A stretch of DNA of 64,000 nt from Auanema rhodensis (taxonomy: Eukaryota; Nematoda; Chromadorea; Rhabditida; Rhabditidae): positions 17,685,638-17,749,637 of the forward strand of contig OZ059900.1 of assembly GCA_964057225.1 (NCBI GenBank). The letters are read 5' to 3'. Below, piece by piece: positions 1 through 13,900 of the stretch. How positions within the stretch are numbered: the stretch's first letter is position 1; every line of letters starts with the position of its first letter. The translations under genes and the position numbers were made by a program. The notes beneath the pieces were generated by a model. That model searched no databases and was not told the origin of the DNA. It saw only the letters and a list, made by a program, of their open reading frames with translations.

Positions 1-343
1 TGATTAAATCGATTTTTGTTCATATGAGTCGTCAAATGCAACGAATTTCAGCGTGTTACATACTAAAATGAAGCATTTCACATGCTGAACACTAGAAAAA
101 TACAAAAACACAGTATTTCCCATGAGAAATATTTTATTATGCTGGAAAACGAGTTTTTGGAAATTTCGCTGTAAACAAGGTTTTGACTTACGATTTCATG
201 TGTTCAAACTCATGCAATGTCAATGAAATCTAGCTCAAAATTGTTCCTACAACGTCTAGTTCCACTTTCACGACAAAAAAAACAGGGGTTAGAAAATTGA
301 GGAAATTAGCAGATTCTGAGGGCACGCCCTTTATGGCTTATAT
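1..343 (+). repeat. Representative satellite monomer (first copy)
   Basis: This is the first monomer and sets the plus orientation used here. It is 343 bp because its A tract (after cacgac) has 8 A; the usual 7 A give 342 bp. Visible parts are: a 10-bp perfect palindrome aaatcgattt at 6-15 containing a ClaI site; an NdeI site catatg at 21-26; an A-rich stretch before the conserved cacagta; a near-palindrome around ccatgagaaa; a CENP-B-box-like 17-mer at 164-180; the poly-A tract followed by cagggg; and a small gggc/gccc dyad near 320-330. Every frame has stops, so it encodes nothing. Variant positions used to type monomers are gaagc/gaaac, cgaattt/ttaattt, accag/acgag, aaacctag/aaatctag, ttcgtac/ttcctac/tttgtac, agcatatt/agcagatt and ggctaat/ggcttat. 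Confidence 0.95.
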
Positions 344-3300
344 TGATTAAATCGATTTTTGTTCATATGAGTCGTCAAATGCAACGAATTTCAGCGTGTT
401 ACATACTAAAATGAAACATTTTACATGCTGAACACTATAAAAATACAAAAACACAGTATTTCCCATGAGAAATATTCTATTATGCTGGAAAACCAGTTTT
501 TGGAAATTTCGCTGTAAACAAGGTTTTGACTTACGATTTCATGTGTTCAAACTCATGCAATGTCAATGAAACCTAGCTCAAAATTGTTCCTACAACGTCT
601 AGTTCCACTTTCACGACAAAAAAACAGGGGTTAGAAAATTAAGGAAATTAGCATATTCTGAGGGCACGCCCCTTATGGCTAATATTGATTAAATCGATTT
701 TTGTTCATATGAGTCGTCAAATGCAACGAATTTCAGCGTGTTACATACTAAAATGAAGCATTTCACATGCTGAACACTAGAAAAATACAAAAACACAGTA
801 TTTCTCATGAGAAATATTTTATTATGCTGGAAAACGAGTTTTTGGAAATTTCGCTGTAAACAAGGTTTTGACTTACGATTTCATGTGTTCAAACTCATGC
901 AATGTCAATGAAATCTAGCTCAAAATTGTTCCTACAACGTCTAGTTCCACTTTCACGACAAAAAAACAGGGGTTAGAAAATTAAGGAAATTAGCAGATTC
1001 TGAGGGCACGCCCTTTATGGCTTATATTGATTAAATCGATTTTTGTTCATATGAGTCGTCAAATGCAACGAATTTCAGCGTGTTACATACTAAAATGAAA
1101 CATTTTACATGCTGAACACTATAAAAATACAAAAACACAGTATTTCCCATGAGAAATATTTTATTATGCTGGAAAACGAGTTTTTGGAAATTTCGCTGTA
1201 AACAAGGTTTTGACTTACGATTTCATGTGTTCAAACTCATGCAATGTCAATGAAATCTAGCTCAAAATTGTTCCTACAACGTCTAGTTCCACTTTCACGA
1301 CAAAAAAACAGGGGTTAGAAAATTGAGGAAATTAGCAGATTCTGAGGGCACGCCCTTTATGGCTTATATTGATTAAATCGATTTTTGTTCATATGAGTCG
1401 TCAAATGCAACGAATTTCAGCGTGTTACATACTAAAATGAAACATTTTACATGCTGAACACTATAAAAATACAAAAACACAGTATTTCCCATGAGAAATA
1501 TTTTATTATGCTGGAAAACCAGTTTTTGGAAATTTCGCTGTAAACAAGGTTTTGACTTACGATTTCATGTGTTCAAACTCATGCAATGTCAATGAAACCT
1601 AGCTCAAAATTGTTCCTACAACGTCTAGTTCCACTTTCACGACAAAAAAACAGGGGTTAGAAAATTAAGGAAATTAGCATATTCTGAGGGCACGCCCCTT
1701 ATGGCTAATATTGATTAAATCGATTTTTGTTCATATGAGTCGTCAAATGCAACGAATTTCAGCGTGTTACATACTAAAATGAAGCATTTCACATGCTGAA
1801 CACTAGAAAAATACAAAAACACAGTATTTCTCATGAGAAATATTTTATTATGCTGGAAAACGAGTTTTTGGAAATTTCGCTGTAAACAAGGTTTTGACTT
1901 ACGATTTCATGTGTTCAAACTCATGCAATGTCAATGAAATCTAGCTCAAAATTGTTCCTACAACGTCTAGTTCCACTTTCACGACAAAAAAACAGGGGTT
2001 AGAAAATTAAGGAAATTAGCAGATTCTGAGGGCACGCCCTTTATGGCTTATATTGATTAAATCGATTTTTGTTCATATGAGTCGTCAAATGCAACGAATT
2101 TCAGCGTGTTACATACTAAAATGAAACATTTTACATGCTGAACACTAAAAAAATACAAAAACACAGTATTTCCCATGAGAAATATTTTATTATGCTGGAA
2201 AACCAGTTTTTGGAAATTTCGCTGTAAACAAGGTTTTGACTTACGATTTCATGTGTTCAAACTCATGCAATGTCCATGAAACCTAGCTCAAAATTGTTCG
2301 TACAACGTCTAGTTCCACTTTCACGACAAAAAAACAGGGGTTAGAAAATTAAGGAAATTAGCATATTCTGAGGGCACGCCCCTTATGGCTAATATTGATT
2401 AAATCGATTTTTGTTCATATGAGTCGTCAAATGCAACGAATTTCAGCGTGTTACATACTAAAATGAAGCATTTTACATGCTGAACACTAAAAAAATACAA
2501 AAACACAGTATTTCCCATGAGAAATATTTTATTATGCTGGAAAACGAGTTTTTGGAAATTTCGCTGTAAACAAGGTTTTGACTTACGATTTCATGTGTTC
2601 AAACTCATGCAATGTCAATGAAATCTAGCTCAAAATTGTTCCTACAACGTCTAGTTCCACTTTCACGACAAAAAAACAGGGGTTAGAAAATTAAGGAAAT
2701 TAGCAGATTCTGAGGGCACGCCCTTTATGGCTTATATTGATTAAATCGATTTTTGTTCATATGAGTCGTCAAATGCAACGAATTTCAGCGTGTTACATAC
2801 TAAAATGAAACATTTTACATGCTGAACACTATAAAAATACAAAAACACAGTATTTCCCATGAGAAATATTTTATTATGCTGGAAAACCAGTTTTTGGAAA
2901 TTTCGCTGTAAACAAGGTTTTGACTTACGATTTCATGTGTTCAAACTCATGCAATGTCAATGAAACCTAGCTCAAAATTGTTCCTACAACGTCTAGTTCC
3001 ACTTTCACGACAACAAAACAGGGGTTAGAAAATTAAGGAAATTAGCATATTCTGAGGGCACGCCCCTTATGGCTAATATTGATTAAATCGATTTTTGTTC
3101 ATATGAGTCGTCAAATGCAACGAATTTCAGCGTGTTACATACTAAAATGAAGCATTTCACATGCTGAACACTAGAAAAATACAAAAACACAGTATTTCCC
3201 ATGAGAAATATTTTATTATGCTGGAAAACCAGTTTTTGGAAATTTCGCTGTAAACAAGGTTTTGACTTACGATTTCATGTGTTCAAACTCATGCAATGTC

Positions 3301-4520
3301 AATGAAACCTAGCTCAAAATTGTTCGTACAACGTCTAGTTCCACTTTCACGACAAAAAAACAGGGGTTAGAAAATTAAGGAAATTAGCATATTCTGAGGG
3401 CACGCCCCTTATGGCTAATATTGATTAAATCGATTTTTGTTCATATGAGTCGTCAAATGCAACGAATTTCAGCGTGTTACATACTAAAATGAAGCATTTT
3501 ACATGCTGAACACTAGAAAAATACAAAAACACAGTATTTCTCATGAGAAATATTTTATTATGCTGGAAAACCAGTTTTTGGAAATTTCGCTGTAAACAAG
3601 GTTTTGACTTACGATTTCATGTGTTCAAACTCATGCAATGTCAATAAAACCTAGCTCAAAATTGTTCGTACAACGTCTAGTTCCACTTTCACGACAAAAA
3701 AACAGGGGTTAGAAAATTAAGGAAATTAGCATATTCTGAGGGCACGCCCCTTATGGCTAATATTGATTAAATCGATTTTTGTTCATATGAGTCGTCAAAT
3801 GCAACGAATTTCAGCGTGTTACATACTAAAATGAAGCATTTTACATGCTGAACACTATAAAAATACAAAAACACAGTATTTCCCATGAGAAATATTTTAT
3901 TATGCTGGAAAACCAGTTTTTGGAAATTTCGCTGTAAACAAGGTTTTGACTTACGATTTCATGTGTTCAAACTCATGCAATGTCAATGAAACCTAGCTCA
4001 AAATTGTTCGTACAACGTCTAGTTCCACTTTCACGACAAAAAAACAGGGGTTAGAAAATTAAGGAAATTAGCATATTCTGAGGGCACGCCCCTTATGGCT
4101 AATATTGATTAAATCGATTTTTGTTCATATGAGTCGTCAAATGCAACGAATTTCAGCGTGTTACATACTAAAATGAAGCATTTCACATGCTGAACACTAG
4201 AAAAATACAAAAACACAGTATTTCCCATGAGAAATATTTTATTATGCTGGAAAACCAGTTTTTGGAAATTTCGCTGTAAACAAGGTTTTGACTTACGATT
4301 TCATGTGTTCAAACTCATGCAATGTCAATGAAACCTAGCTCAAAATTGTTCGTACAACGTCTAGTTCCACTTTCACGACAAAAAAACAGGGGTTAGAAAA
4401 TTAAGGAAATTAGCATATTCTGAGGGCACGCCCCTTATGGCTAATATTGATTAAATCGATTTTTGTTCATATGAGTCGTCAAATGCAACGAATTTCAGCG
4501 TGTTACATACTAAAATGAAA
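1..4520 (+). repeat. 10,945-bp-shift duplication, copy 1
   Basis: This segment matches 10946-15465 with a constant offset of 10,945 bp, which is 32 monomers plus one base. The shared rare variants are: the 8-A tract at 272 and 11217; aatattctat at 471 and 11416; tgtccatgaa at 2271 and 13216; the caacaaaac tract at 3011 and 13956; and tcaataaaac at 3641 and 14586. At least one difference exists (a at 2148, t at 13093). The match to the other copy stops at 4520 because that copy is cut by the inversion junction. The left limit lies outside the window. Confidence 0.9.
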
Positions 4521-7500
4521 CATTTTACATGCTGAACACTATAAAAATACAAAAACACAGTATTTCCCATGAGAAATATTTTATTATGCTGGAAAACGAG
4601 TTTTTGGAAATTTCGCTGTAAACAAGGTTTTGACTTACGATTTCATGTGTTCAAACTCATGCAATGTCAATGAAACCTAGCTCAAAATTGTTCCTACAAC
4701 GTCTAGTTCCACTTTCACGACAAAAAAACAGGGGTTAGAAAATTAAGGAAATTAGCATATTCTGAGGGCACGCCCCTTATGGCTAATATTGATTAAATCG
4801 ATTTTTGTTCATATGAGTCGTCAAATGAAACGAATTTCAGCGTGTTACATACTAAAATGAAGCATTTTACATGCTGAACACTAGAAAAATACAAAAACAC
4901 AGTATTTCCCATGAGAAATATTTTATTATGCTGGAAAACCAGTTTTTGGAAATTTCGCTGTAAACAAGGTTTTGACTTACGATTTCATGTGTTCAAACTC
5001 ATGCAATGTCAATGAAACCTAGCTCAAAATTGTTCCTACAACGTCTAGTTCCACTTTCACGACAACAAAACAGGGGTTAGAAAATTAAGGAAATTAGCAT
5101 ATTCTGAGGGCACGCCCCTTATGGCTAATATTGATTAAATCGATTTTTGTTCATATGAGTCGTCAAATGCAACGAATTTCAGCGTGTTACATACTAAAAT
5201 GAAGCATTTCACATGCTGAACACTAGAAAAATACAAAAACACAGTATTTCCCATGAGAAATATTTTATTATGCTGGAAAACCAGTTTTTGGAAATTTCGC
5301 TGTAAACAAGGTTTTGACTTACGATTTCATGTGTTCAAACTCATGCAATGTCAATGAAATCTAGCTCAAAATTGTTCCTACAACGTCTAGTTCCACTTTC
5401 ACGACAAAAAAACAGGGGTTAGAAAATTAAGGAAATTAGCAGATTCTGAGGGCACGCCCTTTATGGCTTATATTGATTAAATCGATTTTTGTTCATATGA
5501 GTCGTCAAATGCAACGAATTTCAGCGTGTTACATACTAAAATGAAACATTTTACATGCTGAACACTATAAAAATACAAAAACACAGTATTTCCCATGAGA
5601 AATATTTTATTATGCTGGAAAACCAGTTTTTGGAAATTTCGCTGTAAACAAGGTTTTGACTTACGATTTCATGTGTTCAAACTCATGCAATGTCAATGAA
5701 ACCTAGCTCAAAATTGTTCCTACAACGTCTAGTTCCACTTTCACGACAACAAAACAGGGGTTAGAAAATTAAGGAAATTAGCATATTCTGAGGGCACGCC
5801 CCTTATGGCTAATATTGATTAAATCGATTTTTGTTCATATGAGTCGTCAAATGCAACGAATTTCAGCGTGTTACATACTAAAATGAAGCATTTCACATGC
5901 TGAACACTAGAAAAATACAAAAACACAGTATTTCCCATGAGAAATATTTTATTATGCTGGAAAACCAGTTTTTGGAAATTTCGCTGTAAACAAGGTTTTG
6001 ACTTACGATTTCATGTGTTCAAACTCATGCAATGTCAATGAAACCTAGCTCAAAATTGTTCGTACAACGTCTAGTTCCACTTTCACGACAAAAAAACAGG
6101 GGTTAGAAAATTGAGGAAATTAGCATAATCTGAGGGCACGCCCCTTATGGCTAATATTGATTAAATCGATTTTTGTTCATATGAGTCGTCAAATGCAATT
6201 AATTTCAGCGTGTCACATACTAAAATGAAGCATTTTACATGCTGAACACTAAAAAAATACAAAAACACAGTATTTCCCATGAGAAATATTTTATTATGCT
6301 GGAAAACGAGTTTTTGGAAATTTCGCTGTAAACAAGGTTTTGACTTACGATTTCATGTGTTCAAACTCATGCAATGTCAATGAAATCTAGCTCAAAATTG
6401 TTCCTACAACGTCTAGTTCCACTTTCACGACAAAAAAACAGGGGTTAGAAAATTAAGGAAATTAGCAGATTCTGAGGGCACGCCCTTTATGGCTTATATT
6501 GATTAAATCGATTTTTGTTCATATGAGTCGTCAAATGCAACGAATTTCAGCGTGTTACATACTAAAATGAAACATTTTACATGCTGAACACTATAAAAAT
6601 ACAAAAACACAGTATTTCCCATGAGAAATATTTTATTATGCTGGAAAACCAGTTTTTGGAAATTTCGCTGTAAACAAGGTTTTGACTTACGATTTCATGT
6701 GTTCAAACTCATGCAATGTCAATGAAACCTAGCTCAAAATTGTTCCTACAACGTCTAGTTCCACTTTCACGACAACAAAACAGGGGTTAGAAAATTAAGG
6801 AAATTAGCATAATCTGAGGGCACGCCCCTTATGGCTAATATTGATTAAATCGATTTTTGTTCATATGAGTCGTCAAATGCAATTAATTTCAGCGTGTCAC
6901 ATACTAAAATGAAGCATTTTACATGCTGAACACTAAAAAAATACAAAAACACAGTATTTCCCATGAGAAATATTTTATTATGCTGGAAAACGAGTTTTTG
7001 GAAATTTCGCTGTAAACAAGGTTTTGACTTACGATTTCATGTGTTCAAACTCATGCAATGTCAATGAAATCTAGCTCGAAATTGTTCCTACAACGTCTAG
7101 TTCCACTTTCACGACAAAAAAACAGGGGTTAGAAAATTAAGGAAATTAGCAGATTCTGAGGGCACGCCCTTTATGGCTTATATTGATTAAATCGATTTTT
7201 GTTCATATGAGTCGTCAAATGCAACGAATTTCAGCGTGTTACATACTAAAATGAAACATTTTACATGCTGAACACTATAAAAATACAAAAACACAGTATT
7301 TCCCATGAGAAATATTTTATTATGCTGGAAAACCAGTTTTTGGAAATTTCGCTGTAAACAAGGTTTTGACTTACGATTTCATGTGTTCAAACTCATGCAA
7401 TGTCAATGAAACCTAGCTCAAAATTGTTCGTACAACGTCTAGTTCCACTTTCACGACAAAAAAACAGGGGTTAGAAAATTAAGGAAATTAGCATATTCTG

Positions 7501-10500
7501 AGGGCACGCCCCTTATGGCTAATATTGATTAAATCGATTTTTGTTCATATGAGTCGTCAAATGCAACGAATTTCAGCGTGTTACATACTAAAATGAAGCA
7601 TTTTACATGCTGAACACTAAAAAAATACAAAAACACAGTATTTCCCATGAGAAATATTTTATTATGCTGGAAAACGAGTTTTTGGAAATTTCGCTGTAAA
7701 CAAGGTTTTGACTTACGATTTCATGTGTTCAAACTCATGCAATGTCAATGAAACCTAGCTCAAAATTGTTCCTACAACGTCTAGTTCCACTTTCACGACA
7801 AAAAAACAGGGGTTAGAAAATTAAGGAAATTAGCATATTCTGAGGGCACGCCCCTTATGGCTAATATTGATTAAATCGATTTTTGTTCATATGAGTCGTC
7901 AAATGCAACGAATTTCAGCGTGTTACATACTAAAATGAAGCATTTTACATGCTGAACACTAAAAAAATACAAAAACACAGTATTTCCCATGAGAAATATT
8001 TTATTATGCTGGAAAACGAGTTTTTGGAAATTTCGCTGTAAACAAGGTTTTGACTTACGATTTCATGTGTTCAAACTCATGCAATGTCAATGAAATCTAG
8101 CTCAAAATTGTTCCTACAACGTCTAGTTCCACTTTCACGACAAAAAAACAGGGGTTAGAAAATTAAGGAAATTAGCAGATTCTGAGGGCACGCCCTTTAT
8201 GGCTTATATTGATTAAATCGATTTTTGTTCATATGAGTCGTCAAATGCAACGAATTTCAGCGTGTTACATACTAAAATGAAACATTTTACATGCTGAACA
8301 CTATAAAAATACAAAAACACAGTATTTCCCATGAGAAATATTTTATTATGCTGGAAAACCAGTTTTTGGAAATTTCGCTGTAAACAAGGTTTTGACTTAC
8401 GATATCATGTGTTCAAACTCATGCAATGTCAATGAAACCTAGCTCAAAATTGTTCCTACAACGTCTAGTTCCACTTTCACGACAAAAAAACAGGGGTTAG
8501 AAAATTAAGGAAATTAGCATATTCTGAGGGCACGCCCCTTATGGCTAATATTGATTAAATCGATTTTTGTTCATATGAGTCGTCAAATGCAATTAATTTC
8601 AGCGTGTTACATACTAAAATGAAGCATTTTACATGCTGAACACTAAAAAAATACAAAAACACAGTATTTCCCATGAGAAATATTTTATTATGCTGGAAAA
8701 CGAGTTTTTGGAAATTTCGCTGTAAACAAGGTTTTGACTTACGATTTCATGTGTTCAAACTCATGCAATGTCAATGAAATCTAGCTCAAAATTGTTCCTA
8801 CAACGTCTAGTTCCACTTTCACGACAAAAAAACAGGGGTTAGAAAATTAAGGAAATTAGCAGATTCTGAGGGCACGCCCTTTATGGCTTATATTGATTAA
8901 ATCGATTTTTGTTCATATGAGTCGTCAAATGCAACGAATTTCAGCGTGTTACATACTAAAATGAAACATTTTACATGCTGAACACTATAAAAATACAAAA
9001 ACACAGTATTTCCCATGAGAAATATTTTATTATGCTGGAAAACCAGTTTTTGGAAATTTCGCTGTAAACAAGGTTTTGACTTACGATTTCATGTGTTCAA
9101 ACTCATGCAATGTCAATGAAACCTAGCTCAAAATTGTTCCTACAACGTCTAGTTCCACTTTCACGACAAAAAAACAGGGGTTAGAAAATTAAGGAAATTA
9201 GCATATTCTGAGGGCACGCCCCTTATGGCTAATATTGATTAAATCGATTTTTGTTCATATGAGTCGTCAAATGCAATTAATTTCAGCGTGTTACATACTA
9301 AAATGAAGCATTTTACATGCTGAACACTAAAAAAATACAAAAACACAGTATTTCCCATGAGAAATATTTTATTATGCTGGAAAACGAGTTTTTGGAAATT
9401 TCGCTGTAAACAAGGTTTTGACTTACGATTTCATGTGTTCAAACTCATGCAATGTCAATGAAATCTAGCTCAAAATTGTTCCTACAACGTCTAGTTCCAC
9501 TTTCACGACAAAAAAACAGGGGTTAGAAAATTGAGGAAATTAGCAGATTCTGAGGGCACGCCCTTTATGGCTAATATTGATTAAATCGATTTTTGTTCAT
9601 ATGAGTCGTCAAATGCAACGAATTTCAGCGTGTTACATACTAAAATGAAACATTTTACATGCTGAACACTATAAAAATACAAAAACACAGTATTTCCCAT
9701 GAGAAATATTTTATTATGCTGGAAAACGAGTTTTTGGAAATTTCGCTGTAAACAAGGTTTTGACTTACGATTTCATGTGTTCAAACTCATGCAATGTCAA
9801 TGAAACCTAGCTCAAAATTGTTCGTACAACGTCTAGTTCCACTTTCACGACAAAAAAACAGGGGTTAGAAAATTAAGGAAATTAGCATATTCTGAGGGCA
9901 CGCCCCTTATGGCTAATATTGATTAAATCGATTTTTGTTCATATGAGTCGTCAAATGCAACGAATTTCAGCGTGTTACATACTAAAATGAAGCATTTCAC
10001 ATGCTGAACACTAGAAAAATACAAAAACACAGTATTTCCCATGAGAAATATTTTATTATGCTGGAAAACCAGTTTTTGGAAATTTCGCTGTAAACAAGGT
10101 TTTGACTTACGATTTCATGTGTTCAAACTCATGCAATGTCAATGAAACCTAGCTCAAAATTGTTCGTACAACGTCTAGTTCCACTTTCACGACAAAAAAA
10201 CAGGGGTTAGAAAATTGAGGAAATTAGCATATTCTGAGGGCACGCCCCTTATGGCTAATATTGATTAAATCGATTTTTGTTCATATGAGTCGTCAAATGC
10301 AATTAATTTCAGCGTGTCACATACTAATATGAAGCATTTTACATGCTGAACACTAAAAAAATACAAAAACACAGTATTCCCCATGAGAAATATTTTATTA
10401 TGCTGGAAAACGAGTTTTTGGAAATTTCGCTGTAAACAAGGTTTTGACTTACGATTTCATGTGTTCAAACTCATGCAATGTCAATGAAACCTAGCTCAAA

Positions 10501-10945
10501 ATTGTTCCTACAACGTCTAGTTCCACTTTCACGACAAAAAAACAGGGGTTAGAAAATTAAGGAAATTAGCAGATTCTGAGGGCACGCCCTTTATGGCTTA
10601 TATTGATTAAATCGATTTTTGTTCATATGAGTCGTCAAATGCAACGAATTTCAGCGTGTTACATACTAAAATGAAACATTTTACATGCTGAACACTATAA
10701 AAATACAAAAACACAGTATTTCCCATGAGAAATATTTTATTATGCTGGAAAACCAGTTTTTGGAAATTTCGCTGTAAACAAGGTTTTGACTTACGATTTC
10801 ATGTGTTCAAACTCATGCAATGTCAATGAAACCTAGCTCAAAATTGTTCGTACAACGTCTAGTTCCACTTTCACGACAAAAAAACAGGGGTTAGAAAATT
10901 AAGGAAATTAGCATATTCTGAGGGCACGCCCCTTATGGCTAATAT

Positions 10946-13900
10946 TGATTAAATCGATTTTTGTTCATATGAGTCGTCAAATGCAACGAATTTCAGCGTG
11001 TTACATACTAAAATGAAGCATTTCACATGCTGAACACTAGAAAAATACAAAAACACAGTATTTCCCATGAGAAATATTTTATTATGCTGGAAAACGAGTT
11101 TTTGGAAATTTCGCTGTAAACAAGGTTTTGACTTACGATTTCATGTGTTCAAACTCATGCAATGTCAATGAAATCTAGCTCAAAATTGTTCCTACAACGT
11201 CTAGTTCCACTTTCACGACAAAAAAAACAGGGGTTAGAAAATTGAGGAAATTAGCAGATTCTGAGGGCACGCCCTTTATGGCTTATATTGATTAAATCGA
11301 TTTTTGTTCATATGAGTCGTCAAATGCAACGAATTTCAGCGTGTTACATACTAAAATGAAACATTTTACATGCTGAACACTATAAAAATACAAAAACACA
11401 GTATTTCCCATGAGAAATATTCTATTATGCTGGAAAACCAGTTTTTGGAAATTTCGCTGTAAACAAGGTTTTGACTTACGATTTCATGTGTTCAAACTCA
11501 TGCAATGTCAATGAAACCTAGCTCAAAATTGTTCCTACAACGTCTAGTTCCACTTTCACGACAAAAAAACAGGGGTTAGAAAATTAAGGAAATTAGCATA
11601 TTCTGAGGGCACGCCCCTTATGGCTAATATTGATTAAATCGATTTTTGTTCATATGAGTCGTCAAATGCAACGAATTTCAGCGTGTTACATACTAAAATG
11701 AAGCATTTCACATGCTGAACACTAGAAAAATACAAAAACACAGTATTTCTCATGAGAAATATTTTATTATGCTGGAAAACGAGTTTTTGGAAATTTCGCT
11801 GTAAACAAGGTTTTGACTTACGATTTCATGTGTTCAAACTCATGCAATGTCAATGAAATCTAGCTCAAAATTGTTCCTACAACGTCTAGTTCCACTTTCA
11901 CGACAAAAAAACAGGGGTTAGAAAATTAAGGAAATTAGCAGATTCTGAGGGCACGCCCTTTATGGCTTATATTGATTAAATCGATTTTTGTTCATATGAG
12001 TCGTCAAATGCAACGAATTTCAGCGTGTTACATACTAAAATGAAACATTTTACATGCTGAACACTATAAAAATACAAAAACACAGTATTTCCCATGAGAA
12101 ATATTTTATTATGCTGGAAAACGAGTTTTTGGAAATTTCGCTGTAAACAAGGTTTTGACTTACGATTTCATGTGTTCAAACTCATGCAATGTCAATGAAA
12201 TCTAGCTCAAAATTGTTCCTACAACGTCTAGTTCCACTTTCACGACAAAAAAACAGGGGTTAGAAAATTGAGGAAATTAGCAGATTCTGAGGGCACGCCC
12301 TTTATGGCTTATATTGATTAAATCGATTTTTGTTCATATGAGTCGTCAAATGCAACGAATTTCAGCGTGTTACATACTAAAATGAAACATTTTACATGCT
12401 GAACACTATAAAAATACAAAAACACAGTATTTCCCATGAGAAATATTTTATTATGCTGGAAAACCAGTTTTTGGAAATTTCGCTGTAAACAAGGTTTTGA
12501 CTTACGATTTCATGTGTTCAAACTCATGCAATGTCAATGAAACCTAGCTCAAAATTGTTCCTACAACGTCTAGTTCCACTTTCACGACAAAAAAACAGGG
12601 GTTAGAAAATTAAGGAAATTAGCATATTCTGAGGGCACGCCCCTTATGGCTAATATTGATTAAATCGATTTTTGTTCATATGAGTCGTCAAATGCAACGA
12701 ATTTCAGCGTGTTACATACTAAAATGAAGCATTTCACATGCTGAACACTAGAAAAATACAAAAACACAGTATTTCTCATGAGAAATATTTTATTATGCTG
12801 GAAAACGAGTTTTTGGAAATTTCGCTGTAAACAAGGTTTTGACTTACGATTTCATGTGTTCAAACTCATGCAATGTCAATGAAATCTAGCTCAAAATTGT
12901 TCCTACAACGTCTAGTTCCACTTTCACGACAAAAAAACAGGGGTTAGAAAATTAAGGAAATTAGCAGATTCTGAGGGCACGCCCTTTATGGCTTATATTG
13001 ATTAAATCGATTTTTGTTCATATGAGTCGTCAAATGCAACGAATTTCAGCGTGTTACATACTAAAATGAAACATTTTACATGCTGAACACTATAAAAATA
13101 CAAAAACACAGTATTTCCCATGAGAAATATTTTATTATGCTGGAAAACCAGTTTTTGGAAATTTCGCTGTAAACAAGGTTTTGACTTACGATTTCATGTG
13201 TTCAAACTCATGCAATGTCCATGAAACCTAGCTCAAAATTGTTCGTACAACGTCTAGTTCCACTTTCACGACAAAAAAACAGGGGTTAGAAAATTAAGGA
13301 AATTAGCATATTCTGAGGGCACGCCCCTTATGGCTAATATTGATTAAATCGATTTTTGTTCATATGAGTCGTCAAATGCAACGAATTTCAGCGTGTTACA
13401 TACTAAAATGAAGCATTTTACATGCTGAACACTAAAAAAATACAAAAACACAGTATTTCCCATGAGAAATATTTTATTATGCTGGAAAACGAGTTTTTGG
13501 AAATTTCGCTGTAAACAAGGTTTTGACTTACGATTTCATGTGTTCAAACTCATGCAATGTCAATGAAATCTAGCTCAAAATTGTTCCTACAACGTCTAGT
13601 TCCACTTTCACGACAAAAAAACAGGGGTTAGAAAATTAAGGAAATTAGCAGATTCTGAGGGCACGCCCTTTATGGCTTATATTGATTAAATCGATTTTTG
13701 TTCATATGAGTCGTCAAATGCAACGAATTTCAGCGTGTTACATACTAAAATGAAACATTTTACATGCTGAACACTATAAAAATACAAAAACACAGTATTT
13801 CCCATGAGAAATATTTTATTATGCTGGAAAACCAGTTTTTGGAAATTTCGCTGTAAACAAGGTTTTGACTTACGATTTCATGTGTTCAAACTCATGCAAT

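Noticed and set aside
281-300. Telomere-like ggggttag in each monomer
   Set aside because: It occurs once per monomer as part of caggggttagaaa, not as a tandem telomeric hexamer or pentamer, so it is not a telomeric tract.
1-343. Assignment to a named satellite family or species
   Set aside because: The monomer length is near that of some beetle satellites (I recall about 344 bp for Tenebrio obscurus), but I cannot match the sequence from memory. A Repbase/Dfam or nucleotide search with one monomer would decide it.
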